Below are positions 10,462 to 23,021 of a stretch of 60,893 nucleotides of DNA, piece by piece. A program made the position numbers and the translations under genes. Every line of letters starts with the position of its first letter. The stretch's first letter is position 1. The notes below the pieces were generated by a model. The model was given only the letters and a program-made list of their open reading frames with translations. It made no database searches and had not been told where the DNA came from. This DNA is from Mycobacterium genavense ATCC 51234. GTDB lineage: Bacteria; Actinomycetota; Actinomycetes; Mycobacteriales; Mycobacteriaceae. The stretch lies in the NCBI RefSeq assembly GCF_000526915.1, contig NZ_JAGZ01000017.1:1-60893 (forward strand). The letters are read 5' to 3'.

Positions 10462-11085
10462 ATGGCCAGAGCCGACAAGGCCACCGCCGTGGCGGACATT
10501 GTCGAGCAGTTCAGCGCCTCGACCGCGACGGTCATCACCGAATACCGCGGTCTGACCGTGGCCAACCTGGCCGAGCTGCGCCGCTCGCTGGCGGGGTCGG
10601 CCACCTACACCGTGGCCAAGAACACGCTGATCAAGCGGGCGGCTTCGGAAGCGGGCATCGAGGGTCTCGACGAGCTGTTCGCGGGGCCGACGGCCATCGC
10701 GTTCGTCAGCGGCGAGCCGGTCGACGCCGCCAAGGCCATCAAGACCTTCGCTAAGGCGAACAAGGCGCTGGTCATCAAGGGTGGCTACATGGACGGCCAC
10801 CCGTTGACGGTGGCCGAGGTCGAGCGCATCGCGGACCTGGAATCCCGGGAGGTGCTGCTGGCCAAGCTGGCCGGTGCCATGAAGGGCAACCTCGCCAAGG
10901 CTGCCGGCCTGTTCAACGCGCCGGTTTCGCAGTTCGCCCGCCTCGCGGCCGCCCTGCAGGAGAAGAAGGCCGCCGACCCGGCTGCCGCGGCCGCCCCGGC
11001 CGCAGAACCCGCTCCCGAAGCAGCCGCTGCGGAAGCACCCGCCGAGGCGGCAGCACCCGCCGAAACACCGGCTGACGCCGAATAA
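10462..11085 (+). CDS. rplJ: 50S ribosomal protein L10
   Basis: Stalk-base protein of the large ribosomal subunit that anchors L7/L12 dimers. The 207-residue product starts at the ATG at 10462 after AGGAGG (a second ATG four bases upstream is out of frame) and contains the L10 core (TEYRGLTVANLAELR, VAKNTLIKRA) followed by an Ala/Pro/Glu-rich tail typical of mycobacteria. It is intact and followed 33 bp later by rplL; expression is probably set by the leader. Confidence 0.97.
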   Translation: MARADKATAVADIVEQFSASTATVITEYRGLTVANLAELRRSLAGSATYTVAKNTLIKRAASEAGIEGLDELFAGPTAIAFVSGEPVDAAKAIKTFAKANKALVIKGGYMDGHPLTVAEVERIADLESREVLLAKLAGAMKGNLAKAAGLFNAPVSQFARLAAALQEKKAADPAAAAAPAAEPAPEAAAAEAPAEAAAPAETPADAE

Positions 11086-11118
11086 CCCAAAAACCCACAT
11101 TAGGTAAGGACCCACACC

Positions 11119-11517
11119 ATGGCAAAAATCTCTACCAATGACCTGCTCGACGTCTTCAAGGAAATGACGCTGGTCGAGCTGTCGGACTTCGTGAAGAAGT
11201 TCGAGGAGACCTTCGAGGTCACCGCGGCCGCCCCGGTTGCGGTCGCCGCTGCCGGCGGGGGTGCCGCCGCCGGTGGCGCGTCCGCCGAGGCCGCCGAGGA
11301 GCAGTCGGAGTTCGACGTCATCCTCGAAGCCGCCGGCGACAAGAAGATCGGCGTCATCAAAGTGGTCCGCGAGATCGTCTCCGGCCTGGGCCTGAAGGAA
11401 GCCAAGGACCTGGTCGACGGCGCACCCAAGCCGCTGCTGGAGAAGGTCGCCCAGGAAGCCGCCGACGAGGCCAAGGCCAAGCTCGAGGCCGCCGGCGCGA
11501 CCGTCACCGTCAAGTAG
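11119..11517 (+). CDS. rplL: 50S ribosomal protein L7/L12
   Basis: A 132-residue stalk protein that recruits translation GTPases. The N-terminal dimerisation part (TNDLLDVFKEMTLVELSDFVKKFEE), an Ala/Gly hinge and the C-terminal factor-binding domain (DKKIGVIKVVREIVSGLGLKEAKDLVD, split here for length) are all present. It is the second gene of the rplJL unit and is followed by a hairpin terminator. Confidence 0.97.
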   Translation: MAKISTNDLLDVFKEMTLVELSDFVKKFEETFEVTAAAPVAVAAAGGGAAAGGASAEAAEEQSEFDVILEAAGDKKIGVIKVVREIVSGLGLKEAKDLVDGAPKPLLEKVAQEAADEAKAKLEAAGATVTVK

Positions 11518-11530
11518 TTCGACTCACGCG

Positions 11531-11567
11531 AACCCCCGGGGCCCCAGTCAATCGGGCCCCAGGGGTT
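11531..11567 (+). terminator. Hairpin terminator after rplL
   Basis: AACCCC-C-GGGGCCC (11531-11544) pairs with GGGCCCC-A-GGGGTT (11554-11567), giving 13 pairs with one mismatch and a nine-base loop. It has no strong U tract, as is usual in mycobacteria, and lies between convergent rplL and the TetR gene, so it may serve both. Confidence 0.75.
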
Positions 11568-11575
11568 TCGTGTGT

Positions 11576-12268
11576 TCAGCCGGAAAACGCCGCCTGTACC
11601 GACTGGGCTACCCTCTCCGCCGTATCTCCCAGGGCGACAAGCAGATTCGAGATCATCGCGGTGAGCACCGGGGCGACGGCCGAGCCGTCGTCGCCGTAAT
11701 AGCCGGCCAGCTCCAGCATCACGAACCCGTGAATCAGCGCCCAGAACTGCGCCGCGGTGGCCACCACGGACGCGTCGTCGTCCGCGCCGCCGGCGGTGAT
11801 CCGGCCAGCCAGCATGCACCGGCGCACCACGCGCACCACGTGCGTGAAGCTGGGGTGGTGCTGCTCGATCTCGGCCACCGTGAGCGTCAGGACGTTACCG
11901 GCCGGCGCGTTGATGCCGTGCGCGCTGGTGCTGCCGAACATCAGCCGGTACATGTGCGGCCGCTCGATCGCGTAGCGGCGATAGGCGGCGCCGGTGACGA
12001 ACAGGTCGGCGACCGGGTCGTCGGTCCGCGGCACGGTCTGGGCCTCGTCGAACTGCCGTAACCCCTCCTCGGCGACCGCCGCGATCAGCCCCCGCATGCC
12101 GCCGAAGTGGGTGTACACGGCCATTGTCGAGGTCCCCGCGGCCCCGGCCACCTTGCGGGTCTGCAGGGCATCGGGCCCGTCGCTGTCGAGCAGGCCGACC
12201 GCGGCGTGCAGCATCTCATGACGAACACTGCGCACATTGCGCTGAACTTCCGAAGTCATCGCTCCCAC
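11576..12268 (-). CDS. TetR-family regulator (Rv0653c-like)
   Basis: About 230 residues with a TetR helix-turn-helix at the N-terminus (TRKVAGAAGTSTMAVYTHFG) and a helical ligand domain ending in FWALIHGFVMLELAGYYG. The start is either GTG at 12268 or ATG at 12259; both have close GGAG sequences. It is divergent from the carotenoid oxygenase gene with an 85-bp gap that contains a 24-bp imperfect palindrome (12318-12341), so it probably represses that gene and itself. Because its likely target is broken, the regulator may be orphaned. Confidence 0.85.
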   Translation of the reverse strand: MGAMTSEVQRNVRSVRHEMLHAAVGLLDSDGPDALQTRKVAGAAGTSTMAVYTHFGGMRGLIAAVAEEGLRQFDEAQTVPRTDDPVADLFVTGAAYRRYAIERPHMYRLMFGSTSAHGINAPAGNVLTLTVAEIEQHHPSFTHVVRVVRRCMLAGRITAGGADDDASVVATAAQFWALIHGFVMLELAGYYGDDGSAVAPVLTAMISNLLVALGDTAERVAQSVQAAFSG

Positions 12269-12317
12269 TATCTCCGATGAGGCCTTGCCATCTATTCATC
12301 GCCGGCGTACGGTCGCA

Positions 12318-12341
12318 ATAACGCTGAAATATCAATGTTAT
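12318..12341. promoter_or_regulatory. Candidate TetR operator
   Basis: Imperfect 24-bp palindrome ATAAC-gc-TGA-AATA-TCA-at-GTTAT between divergent TetR and carotenoid oxygenase genes, ending 12 bp before the oxygenase ATG. Symmetry and location are seen directly; binding by the adjacent TetR protein is inferred. Confidence 0.55.
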
Positions 12342-12353
12342 AGGAGCTCAGCG

Positions 12354-13866
12354 ATGACTTTCACACAGACGGCCAAATCCGCCAACCCGTATCTCGAAGG
12401 CTTCCTGGCGCCCGTGGGCGCCGAGGTGACCGCAACCGATTTGCGCGTCAGCGGGCAGATCCCCGCGCACCTGGACAGGCGCTACCTGCGCAACGGGCCC
12501 AACCCGGCCGCGGAGGTCGACCCGGCCACCTACCACTGGTTCACCGGCGATGCGATGGTGCACGGGGTCGCGCTGCGCGACGGCAAGGCCTGCTGGTATC
12601 GCAACCGCTGGGTCCGCATGCCGCCGACGTGCGCCGCGCTCGGCGAGCCGGAGCCCCGGGGGCTCAACCCGCGCGCCGGGATGCTGTCGGTCGGGCCCAA
12701 CACCAACGTGCTGACCCACGCCGGGCGGACGCTGGCGCTCGTCGAGGGCGGCGGGGCCAACTACGAGCTCACCGACGACCTGGACACCGTCGGGACCTGC
12801 GACTTCGACGGCACCCTGGTCGGCGGCTACACCGCCCACACGCACCGCGACCCGCACACCGGTGAGCTGCACGCGGTGTCCTATTGCTTCGCGCGCGGGC
12901 GCAGCGTGCAGTACTCGGTGATCGACACCGAAGGCCGCGCCCGGCGCACCGTCGACATCGACGTGACCGGATCGCCGATGATGCACGACTTCTCGCTGAC
13001 CGACAAGTACGTGGTGATCTACGACCTGCCGGTGACGTTCGACCCCATGCAGGTCGTGCCGGCCAACGTGCCCGGCTGGCTGAGTTCGCCGGCCCGCCTG
13101 GTGTTGCAGTCGGTGCTCGGCCGGGTCCGGATTCCCAGCCCGCTGACGACGGCGCTGAACCGGAACCGGGAGCCGATGCATCGGATGCCCTACAGCTGGA
13201 AAAACACCTATCCCGCGCGGATCGGCGTCATGCCCCGCGAAGGCGGCAACGATGACGTGCGCTGGTTCGACATCGAACCCTGCTACGTCTTCCATCCGCT
13301 CAACGCCTACTCGGAGATGCGGAACGGCACCGAGATGCTGGTGCTCGACGTGTGCAGCTACTCGCGGATGTTCGACCGCGATCTGCGCGGTCCCGGCGAC
13401 AGCCGGCCGACGCTGGATCGCTGGACGATCAACCTGACCACCGGTGCGGTGAGCACCGAACGTCGCGACGACCGTCCCCAGGAGTTCCCGCGCATCGACG
13501 AGACCCTGCTGGGCGCCCGGCACCGGTTCGGCTACGCCGTCGGGTCGGACGGCGGCTACCTGTCCGGTGGCGCGACCGAGATGACCTCCGCGCTCTACAA
13601 GCACGACTACGCGACGGGATCAAGCGCCGTCGCGCCGCTGGACGCCGATCTTCTGCTCGGCGAGATGTGCTTTGTGCCCAACCCCACGAACGGGTCGGGG
13701 GAGCGCCGAGGACGACGGCGTCCTGGTGGGCTACGCTTATCACCGCGGCCGTGACGAGGGGCAATTGCTGCTGCTGGACGCGCAAAGCCTCGCGTCGATC
13801 ACCACCGTGCACCTACCGCAGCTGGTCCCGATGGGTTTCCACGGCAACTGGTCGCCTTCGGTCTGA
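12354..13866 (+). pseudogene. Carotenoid cleavage oxygenase (Rv0654-like), frameshifted near 3' end
   Basis: Retinal-pigment-epithelium-type carotenoid oxygenase that cleaves polyenes with a four-histidine iron centre. The first 448 codons are well conserved (RYLRNGPNPA, HWFTGDAMVHGV, YTAHTHRDPHTGE, MMHDFSLTDKY, FHPLNAYSE). A G5 run at 13697-13701 carries one G too many; removing it joins FVPNPTNGSG to SAEDDGVLVGYAYHRGRD and the normal C-terminus (VPMGFHGNW, with the last iron ligand His). The encoded protein therefore loses the final metal ligand. Whether this is fixed or a homopolymer error needs reads. Confidence 0.85.
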
Positions 13867-14039
13867 CCCCTTTACCGGTACTGCCAGGACCATTAGCCTG
13901 CTGCAGGGGTGGGTCTCAGGTCGGCGAAATTTTCGCTCCGGTGCTGTGCAACCATGCTGTGTGCTCCCAGGCGTGCGCTACAGTGACTCATGCCACACAA
14001 AGGGGCAGGTGGCAGCATGTGTCGACGGAAGGATTCCCT

Positions 14040-15050
14040 ATGGGCGTCGCTATCGAGGTCAGTGGGCTGACCAAGTCCTTCGGCTCCTCGAGGATTTGGG
14101 AAGACGTGACCCTGGATATCCCCGCCGGGGAGGTCAGCGTTTTGCTGGGCCCGTCGGGTACCGGCAAGTCGGTGTTCTTGAAGTCGTTGATCGGCCTCCT
14201 TCGTCCGGAACGTGGCTCGATCGTGATCGACGGCACCGACATCATCGAGTGCTCGGCCAAGGAGCTCTACGAGATCCGCACCCTGTTCGGGGTGCTGTTC
14301 CAGGACGGCGCGCTGTTCGGCTCGATGAACCTCTACGACAACACCGCGTTCCCGCTGCGTGAGCACACCATGAAGAAGGAAAGCGAGATCCGTGACATCG
14401 TCATGGAGAAGCTGAGCATGGTGGGCCTCGGCGGCGACGAGAAGAAGTTCCCCGGCGAGATCTCCGGTGGTATGCGCAAGCGTGCCGGCCTGGCCCGCGC
14501 GCTGGTGCTGGACCCGCAGATCATTTTGTGCGACGAGCCCGACTCCGGTCTGGACCCGGTCCGTACCGCCTACTTGAGCCAGCTGATTTTGGACATCAAT
14601 GCCCAGATCGACGCGACCATCCTGATCGTGACGCACAACATCAACATCGCCCGCACGGTGCCGGACAACATCGGCATGCTGTTCCGCAAGCACCTGGTCA
14701 TGTTCGGGCCGCGCGAGGTGCTGCTGACCAGCGACGAGCCGGTGGTGCGCCAGTTCCTCAACGGCCGCCGCATCGGGCCGATCGGGATGTCCGAGGAGAA
14801 GGACGAGGCGACCATGGCCGAAGAACAGGCCATGATCGACGCGGGTCACCACGCCGGCGGTACCGAGGAGATCGAGGGCGTGCCCCCGCAGATCACCGCG
14901 ACGCCCGGGATGCCCGAACGCAAGGGTGTGGCCCGCCGTCAGGCCCGCGTGCGCGAGATGCTGCACACCCTGCCCAAGAAGGCGCAAGCCGCCATCCTCG
15001 ACGACCTCGAGGGCACGCACAAATACCAAGCGCACGAGTTCGGCGACTGA
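14040..15050 (+). CDS. mkl: MceG/Mkl ATPase for Mce lipid importers
   Basis: ATP-binding subunit that powers Mce transporters (lipids, cholesterol). The 336-residue product has Walker A GPSGTGKS (37-44), the signature SGGMRKRAGLARAL, Walker B ILCDEPDSGLD and the MceG-specific C-terminal extension. The chosen ATG at 14040 follows GGAAGGA. M. tuberculosis annotation begins about 23 codons earlier (MRYSDS). That stretch exists here from GTG 13973, but a GGGG run at 14002-14005 has one base too many and puts it out of frame. The internal start makes a complete ABC domain, so the gene is probably functional. Confidence 0.9.
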   Translation: MGVAIEVSGLTKSFGSSRIWEDVTLDIPAGEVSVLLGPSGTGKSVFLKSLIGLLRPERGSIVIDGTDIIECSAKELYEIRTLFGVLFQDGALFGSMNLYDNTAFPLREHTMKKESEIRDIVMEKLSMVGLGGDEKKFPGEISGGMRKRAGLARALVLDPQIILCDEPDSGLDPVRTAYLSQLILDINAQIDATILIVTHNINIARTVPDNIGMLFRKHLVMFGPREVLLTSDEPVVRQFLNGRRIGPIGMSEEKDEATMAEEQAMIDAGHHAGGTEEIEGVPPQITATPGMPERKGVARRQARVREMLHTLPKKAQAAILDDLEGTHKYQAHEFGD

Positions 15051-15067
15051 CCATCGTCCGACCCACC

Positions 15068-15100
15068 GGCCCGATCACCCCGGCTCGCGGTGGTCGGGCC
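15068..15100 (+). terminator. Hairpin terminator after mkl
   Basis: GGCCCGATCACC (15068-15079) pairs with GGTGGTCGGGCC (15089-15100), with one G-U pair and a nine-base loop, 18 bp after the mkl stop. It separates mkl from the rpoB leader. Confidence 0.7.
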
Positions 15101-15493
15101 TGCTTGTGCCTGCCGGAAGCCGCGGTCAGAGGAATTCACTGACAACTTGCCGCCCCTTCCTCTTGACGAATACGCCTGCACAGGTCAATCTGTTGGGCAG
15201 CATGTACCCACGGGCAATTCGAGATGCCAGCCAGCGTCTATCCCCCGGGATGGGTAGTTGAGGAATGCGCGCGCCTGCGCTATTGTTGGACTTTGCGCTG
15301 GCTATTTCCTGCCCACCTCACCCGCCACCTGACACCGTGGTCTTAGCCTGAGCCCCCTCTGCGGTTCAGCTATTTAGTTGCGCGCGTGAGGCTTGAGCAG
15401 TTCGTTCGCCGGCTTAAACCGAAATAATTTGCGGCGAACAAGGTCCGGTGGCCCGGTTCTCGTCAGTCGCACGAGGTGCTGGAAGGATGCATC
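15101..15493 (+). other. mkl-rpoB intergenic region and rpoB leader
   Basis: This 393-bp stretch has no gene. In M. tuberculosis a vapBC pair and several other genes lie between mkl and rpoB; none are here. It holds the promoter candidate at 15258-15286 and a weaker one (TTGACG 15163-15168, 17 bp, CAATCT 15186-15191). About 200 bases of untranslated leader precede rpoB. No further clear hairpin or small ORF was found. Confidence 0.5.
15258..15286 (+). promoter_or_regulatory. Candidate SigA promoter for rpoBC
   Basis: TTGAGG (15258-15263), a 17-bp spacer, and TATTGT (15281-15286). The same -10 hexamer TATTGT is found in the str operon promoter candidate. The predicted start is near 15293, giving a leader of about 200 bases. 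Confidence 0.5.
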
Positions 15494-18400
15494 TTGGCAG
15501 ATTCTCGCCAGAGCAAGACGGACTCCTCTAGTTCTAACAACTCCGTGCCGGGAGCACCTGACCGAGTATCTTTCGCCAAGCTTCGCGAACCGCTCGAGGT
15601 TCCGGGGCTTCTCGACGTGCAGACCGACTCCTTTGAGTGGTTGATCGGTTCGCCGCGTTGGCGCGAGATCGCTGCCGCCCGCGGGGACGTCAACCCGGTC
15701 GGTGGCCTCGAAGAGGTGCTGTACGAGTTGTCGCCCATCGAGGACTTCTCGGGCTCGATGTCGCTGTCGTTCTCCGACCCCCGCTTCGACGAAGTCAAGG
15801 CGCCGGTGGACGAGTGCAAAGACAAGGACATGACGTACGCGGCGCCGCTGTTCGTCACGGCCGAGTTCATCAACAACAATACCGGTGAGATCAAGAGCCA
15901 GACGGTCTTCATGGGTGACTTCCCGATGATGACCGAAAAGGGCACGTTCATCATCAACGGGACCGAGCGCGTGGTGGTCAGCCAGCTGGTCCGCTCGCCC
16001 GGCGTGTACTTCGACGAGACGATCGACAAGTCGACCGAGAAGCTGCTGCACAGCGTCAAGGTGATCCCTAGCCGCGGCGCGTGGCTTGAGTTCGACGTCG
16101 ACAAGCGCGACACCGTCGGTGTGCGTATCGACCGTAAGCGTCGTCAGCCGGTCACGGTGCTGCTCAAGGCGCTGGGCTGGACCAACGAACAGATCCACGA
16201 GCGGTTCGGCTTCTCCGAGATCATGATGTCGACGCTGGAGAAGGACAACACCGCCGGCACCGACGAGGCGCTGCTGGACATCTACCGCAAGCTGCGTCCG
16301 GGCGAGCCGCCGACCAAGGAGTCCGCGCAGACCCTGCTGGAGAACCTGTTCTTCAAGGAGAAGCGCTACGACCTGGCCCGCGTCGGCCGCTACAAGGTCA
16401 ACAAGAAGCTCGGGCTGAACGCCGGTGAGCCGATCACGTCGTCGACGCTGACCGAAGATGACGTCGTCGCCACCATCGAGTACCTGGTGCGCCTGCACGA
16501 GGGTCAGTCGACCATGACGGTGCCCGGCGGGGTCGAGGTGCCGGTGGAGACCGACGACATCGACCACTTCGGCAATCGCCGGCTGCGTACCGTCGGCGAG
16601 CTGATCCAGAACCAGATCCGGGTCGGCATGTCCCGGATGGAGCGTGTCGTCCGGGAGCGGATGACCACGCAGGACGTCGAGGCCATCACGCCGCAGACCC
16701 TGATCAACATCCGGCCGGTCGTCGCCGCGATCAAAGAGTTCTTCGGCACCAGCCAGCTGTCCCAGTTCATGGACCAGAACAACCCGCTGTCCGGGCTCAC
16801 CCACAAGCGCCGCCTGTCGGCGCTGGGACCGGGCGGTCTGTCGCGTGAGCGCGCGGGCCTCGAGGTCCGCGACGTGCACCCGTCGCACTACGGCCGGATG
16901 TGTCCGATCGAGACCCCGGAGGGGCCGAACATCGGTCTGATCGGCTCGCTGTCGGTGTACGCGCGGGTCAACCCGTTCGGGTTCATCGAGACGCCGTACC
17001 GCAAGGTGGTCGACGGTGTGGTCAGCGACGAGATCGAGTACCTGACCGCCGACGAGGAGGACCGCCACGTCGTGGCGCAGGCCAACTCGCCGATCGACGC
17101 CGACGGCCGGTTCATCGAGCCCCGCGTTCTGGTCCGCCGCAAGCAGGGCGAGGTCGAGTACGTGCCGTCGTCCGAGGTCGACTACATGGACGTGTCGCCG
17201 CGCCAGATGGTGTCGGTGGCCACCGCCATGATCCCGTTCCTCGAGCACGACGACGCCAACCGTGCCCTGATGGGTGCCAACATGCAGCGCCAGGCGGTTC
17301 CACTGGTGCGCAGCGAGGCGCCGCTGGTCGGCACCGGCATGGAGCTGCGTGCCGCGATCGACGCCGGCGATGTGGTGGTGGCCGACAAGGCCGGGGTGAT
17401 CGAGGAGGTGTCCGCCGACTACATCACCGTGATGGCCGACGACGGCACCCGGCACACCTACCGGATGCGCAAGTTCGCCCGGTCCAACCACGGCACCTGC
17501 GCCAACCAGTCGCCGATCGTCGACGCGGGTGACCGGGTCGAGGCCGGCCAGGTGATCGCCGACGGTCCGTGCACCGAAAACGGTGAGATGGCGCTGGGTA
17601 AGAACCTGCTGGTGGCGGTCATGCCGTGGGAGGGCCACAACTACGAGGACGCGATCATCCTGTCCAACCGCCTGGTTGAGGAGGACGTGCTCACCTCGAT
17701 CCACATCGAGGAGCACGAGATCGATGCCCGCGACACCAAGCTGGGCGCCGAGGAGATCACCCGGGACATCCCGAACGTCTCCGACGAGGTGCTCGCGGAC
17801 TTGGATGAGCGCGGCATCGTGCGGATCGGGGCCGAGGTTCGAGACGGCGACATCTTGGTCGGCAAGGTCACCCCGAAGGGGGAGACCGAGCTGACGCCGG
17901 AGGAGCGGCTGCTGCGGGCGATCTTCGGTGAGAAGGCCCGTGAGGTCCGCGACACCTCGCTGAAGGTGCCGCACGGTGAGTCCGGCAAGGTGATCGGCAT
18001 TCGGGTGTTCTCCCGTGAGGACGACGACGAACTGCCGGCCGGCGTCAACGAGTTGGTCCGCGTCTACGTCGCCCAGAAGCGCAAGATCTCCGACGGTGAC
18101 AAGCTGGCCGGACGCCACGGCAACAAGGGCGTCATCGGCAAGATCCTGCCGGTCGAAGACATGCCGTTCCTGCCGGACGGCACCCCGGTGGACATCATCC
18201 TGAACACCCACGGTGTGCCCCGGCGTATGAACATCGGCCAGATCCTGGAAACCCACCTCGGGTGGGTCGCCAAGGCCGGCTGGAACATCGAGGGTGCGCC
18301 CGAGTGGGCGGCGAACCTGCCGGAGGGCCTGCGGCACGCGCAGCCGGACCAGACGGTGTCGACCCCGGTGTTCGACGGCGCCAAGGAGGAGGAGCTGCAG

Positions 18401-18979
18401 GGTCTGCTGTCGTGCACGCTGCCCAACCGGGACGGCGACGTCATGGTGGACGCCGACGGCAAGGCGAGGCTGTTCGATGGCCGCAGTGGTGAGCCGTTCC
18501 CGTACCCGGTGACCGTTGGCTACATGTACATCATGAAGCTGCACCACCTGGTGGACGACAAGATTCACGCCCGCTCCACCGGTCCGTACTCGATGATCAC
18601 CCAGCAGCCGCTGGGCGGTAAGGCGCAGTTCGGTGGCCAGCGATTCGGTGAGATGGAGTGCTGGGCCATGCAGGCCTACGGTGCGGCGTACACGCTGCAG
18701 GAGCTGCTGACCATCAAGTCCGACGACACCGTCGGCCGGGTCAAGGTGTACGAGGCGATCGTCAAGGGCGAGAACATCCCCGAGCCGGGGATCCCCGAGT
18801 CGTTCAAGGTGTTGCTCAAGGAGCTGCAGTCGCTGTGCCTCAACGTCGAGGTGTTGTCGAGCGACGGCGCGGCCATCGAGCTGCGCGAGGGCGAAGACGA
18901 GGACCTGGAGCGCGCCGCGGCGAACCTGGGAATCAACCTGTCTCGCAACGAATCCGCGTCCGTTGAGGACCTCGCTTAA
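15494..18979 (+). CDS. rpoB: RNA polymerase beta subunit
   Basis: The beta subunit of RNA polymerase. The TTG at 15494 is preferred because GGAAGGA lies six bases upstream, giving LADSRQSK and 1161 residues; the GTG at 15476 (MLEGCILADS) is the other annotated start used in mycobacteria. The rifampicin-resistance region (about 16745-16843) is wild type: Asp GAC 16772-16774, His CAC 16802-16804 and Ser TCG 16817-16819, equivalent to M. tuberculosis 435, 445 and 450. The frame is intact over 3.5 kb. rpoC follows after 45 bp. Confidence 0.97.
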   Translation: MADSRQSKTDSSSSNNSVPGAPDRVSFAKLREPLEVPGLLDVQTDSFEWLIGSPRWREIAAARGDVNPVGGLEEVLYELSPIEDFSGSMSLSFSDPRFDEVKAPVDECKDKDMTYAAPLFVTAEFINNNTGEIKSQTVFMGDFPMMTEKGTFIINGTERVVVSQLVRSPGVYFDETIDKSTEKLLHSVKVIPSRGAWLEFDVDKRDTVGVRIDRKRRQPVTVLLKALGWTNEQIHERFGFSEIMMSTLEKDNTAGTDEALLDIYRKLRPGEPPTKESAQTLLENLFFKEKRYDLARVGRYKVNKKLGLNAGEPITSSTLTEDDVVATIEYLVRLHEGQSTMTVPGGVEVPVETDDIDHFGNRRLRTVGELIQNQIRVGMSRMERVVRERMTTQDVEAITPQTLINIRPVVAAIKEFFGTSQLSQFMDQNNPLSGLTHKRRLSALGPGGLSRERAGLEVRDVHPSHYGRMCPIETPEGPNIGLIGSLSVYARVNPFGFIETPYRKVVDGVVSDEIEYLTADEEDRHVVAQANSPIDADGRFIEPRVLVRRKQGEVEYVPSSEVDYMDVSPRQMVSVATAMIPFLEHDDANRALMGANMQRQAVPLVRSEAPLVGTGMELRAAIDAGDVVVADKAGVIEEVSADYITVMADDGTRHTYRMRKFARSNHGTCANQSPIVDAGDRVEAGQVIADGPCTENGEMALGKNLLVAVMPWEGHNYEDAIILSNRLVEEDVLTSIHIEEHEIDARDTKLGAEEITRDIPNVSDEVLADLDERGIVRIGAEVRDGDILVGKVTPKGETELTPEERLLRAIFGEKAREVRDTSLKVPHGESGKVIGIRVFSREDDDELPAGVNELVRVYVAQKRKISDGDKLAGRHGNKGVIGKILPVEDMPFLPDGTPVDIILNTHGVPRRMNIGQILETHLGWVAKAGWNIEGAPEWAANLPEGLRHAQPDQTVSTPVFDGAKEEELQGLLSCTLPNRDGDVMVDADGKARLFDGRSGEPFPYPVTVGYMYIMKLHHLVDDKIHARSTGPYSMITQQPLGGKAQFGGQRFGEMECWAMQAYGAAYTLQELLTIKSDDTVGRVKVYEAIVKGENIPEPGIPESFKVLLKELQSLCLNVEVLSSDGAAIELREGEDEDLERAAANLGINLSRNESASVEDLA

Positions 18980-19024
18980 CTCACGTTTTTAGGTATCTAA
19001 ACCCGCAAGGGGAAAGGGAGTTAC

Positions 19025-22975
<3,951 letters not shown>

Positions 22976-22981
22976 TCGACA

Positions 22982-23021
22982 AACGAGAAAGCCCCGGGCT
23001 TACCCCCGGGGCTTTCTCGTT
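22982..23021. terminator. Strong bidirectional terminator after rpoC
   Basis: Perfect 17-bp stem: AACGAGAAAGCCCCGGG (22982-22998) and CCCGGGGCTTTCTCGTT (23005-23021) with a six-base loop. It lies between convergent rpoC and the HD-domain gene, and its right arm encodes the last few codons of the HD gene. Confidence 0.92.

Noticed and set aside
4532..13866. All frameshifts as sequencing homopolymer errors
   Set aside because: Some lie in G runs, but many do not, and adjacent large essential genes with the same G runs have none. Still testable with reads.
15374..18568. A 1064-codon open frame antisense to rpoB, and a 1164-codon one antisense to rpoC (18989-22483)
   Set aside because: High-GC coding DNA commonly leaves the antisense frame open. 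The products are His/Val/Asp-rich with no domain, and the sense genes are certain.
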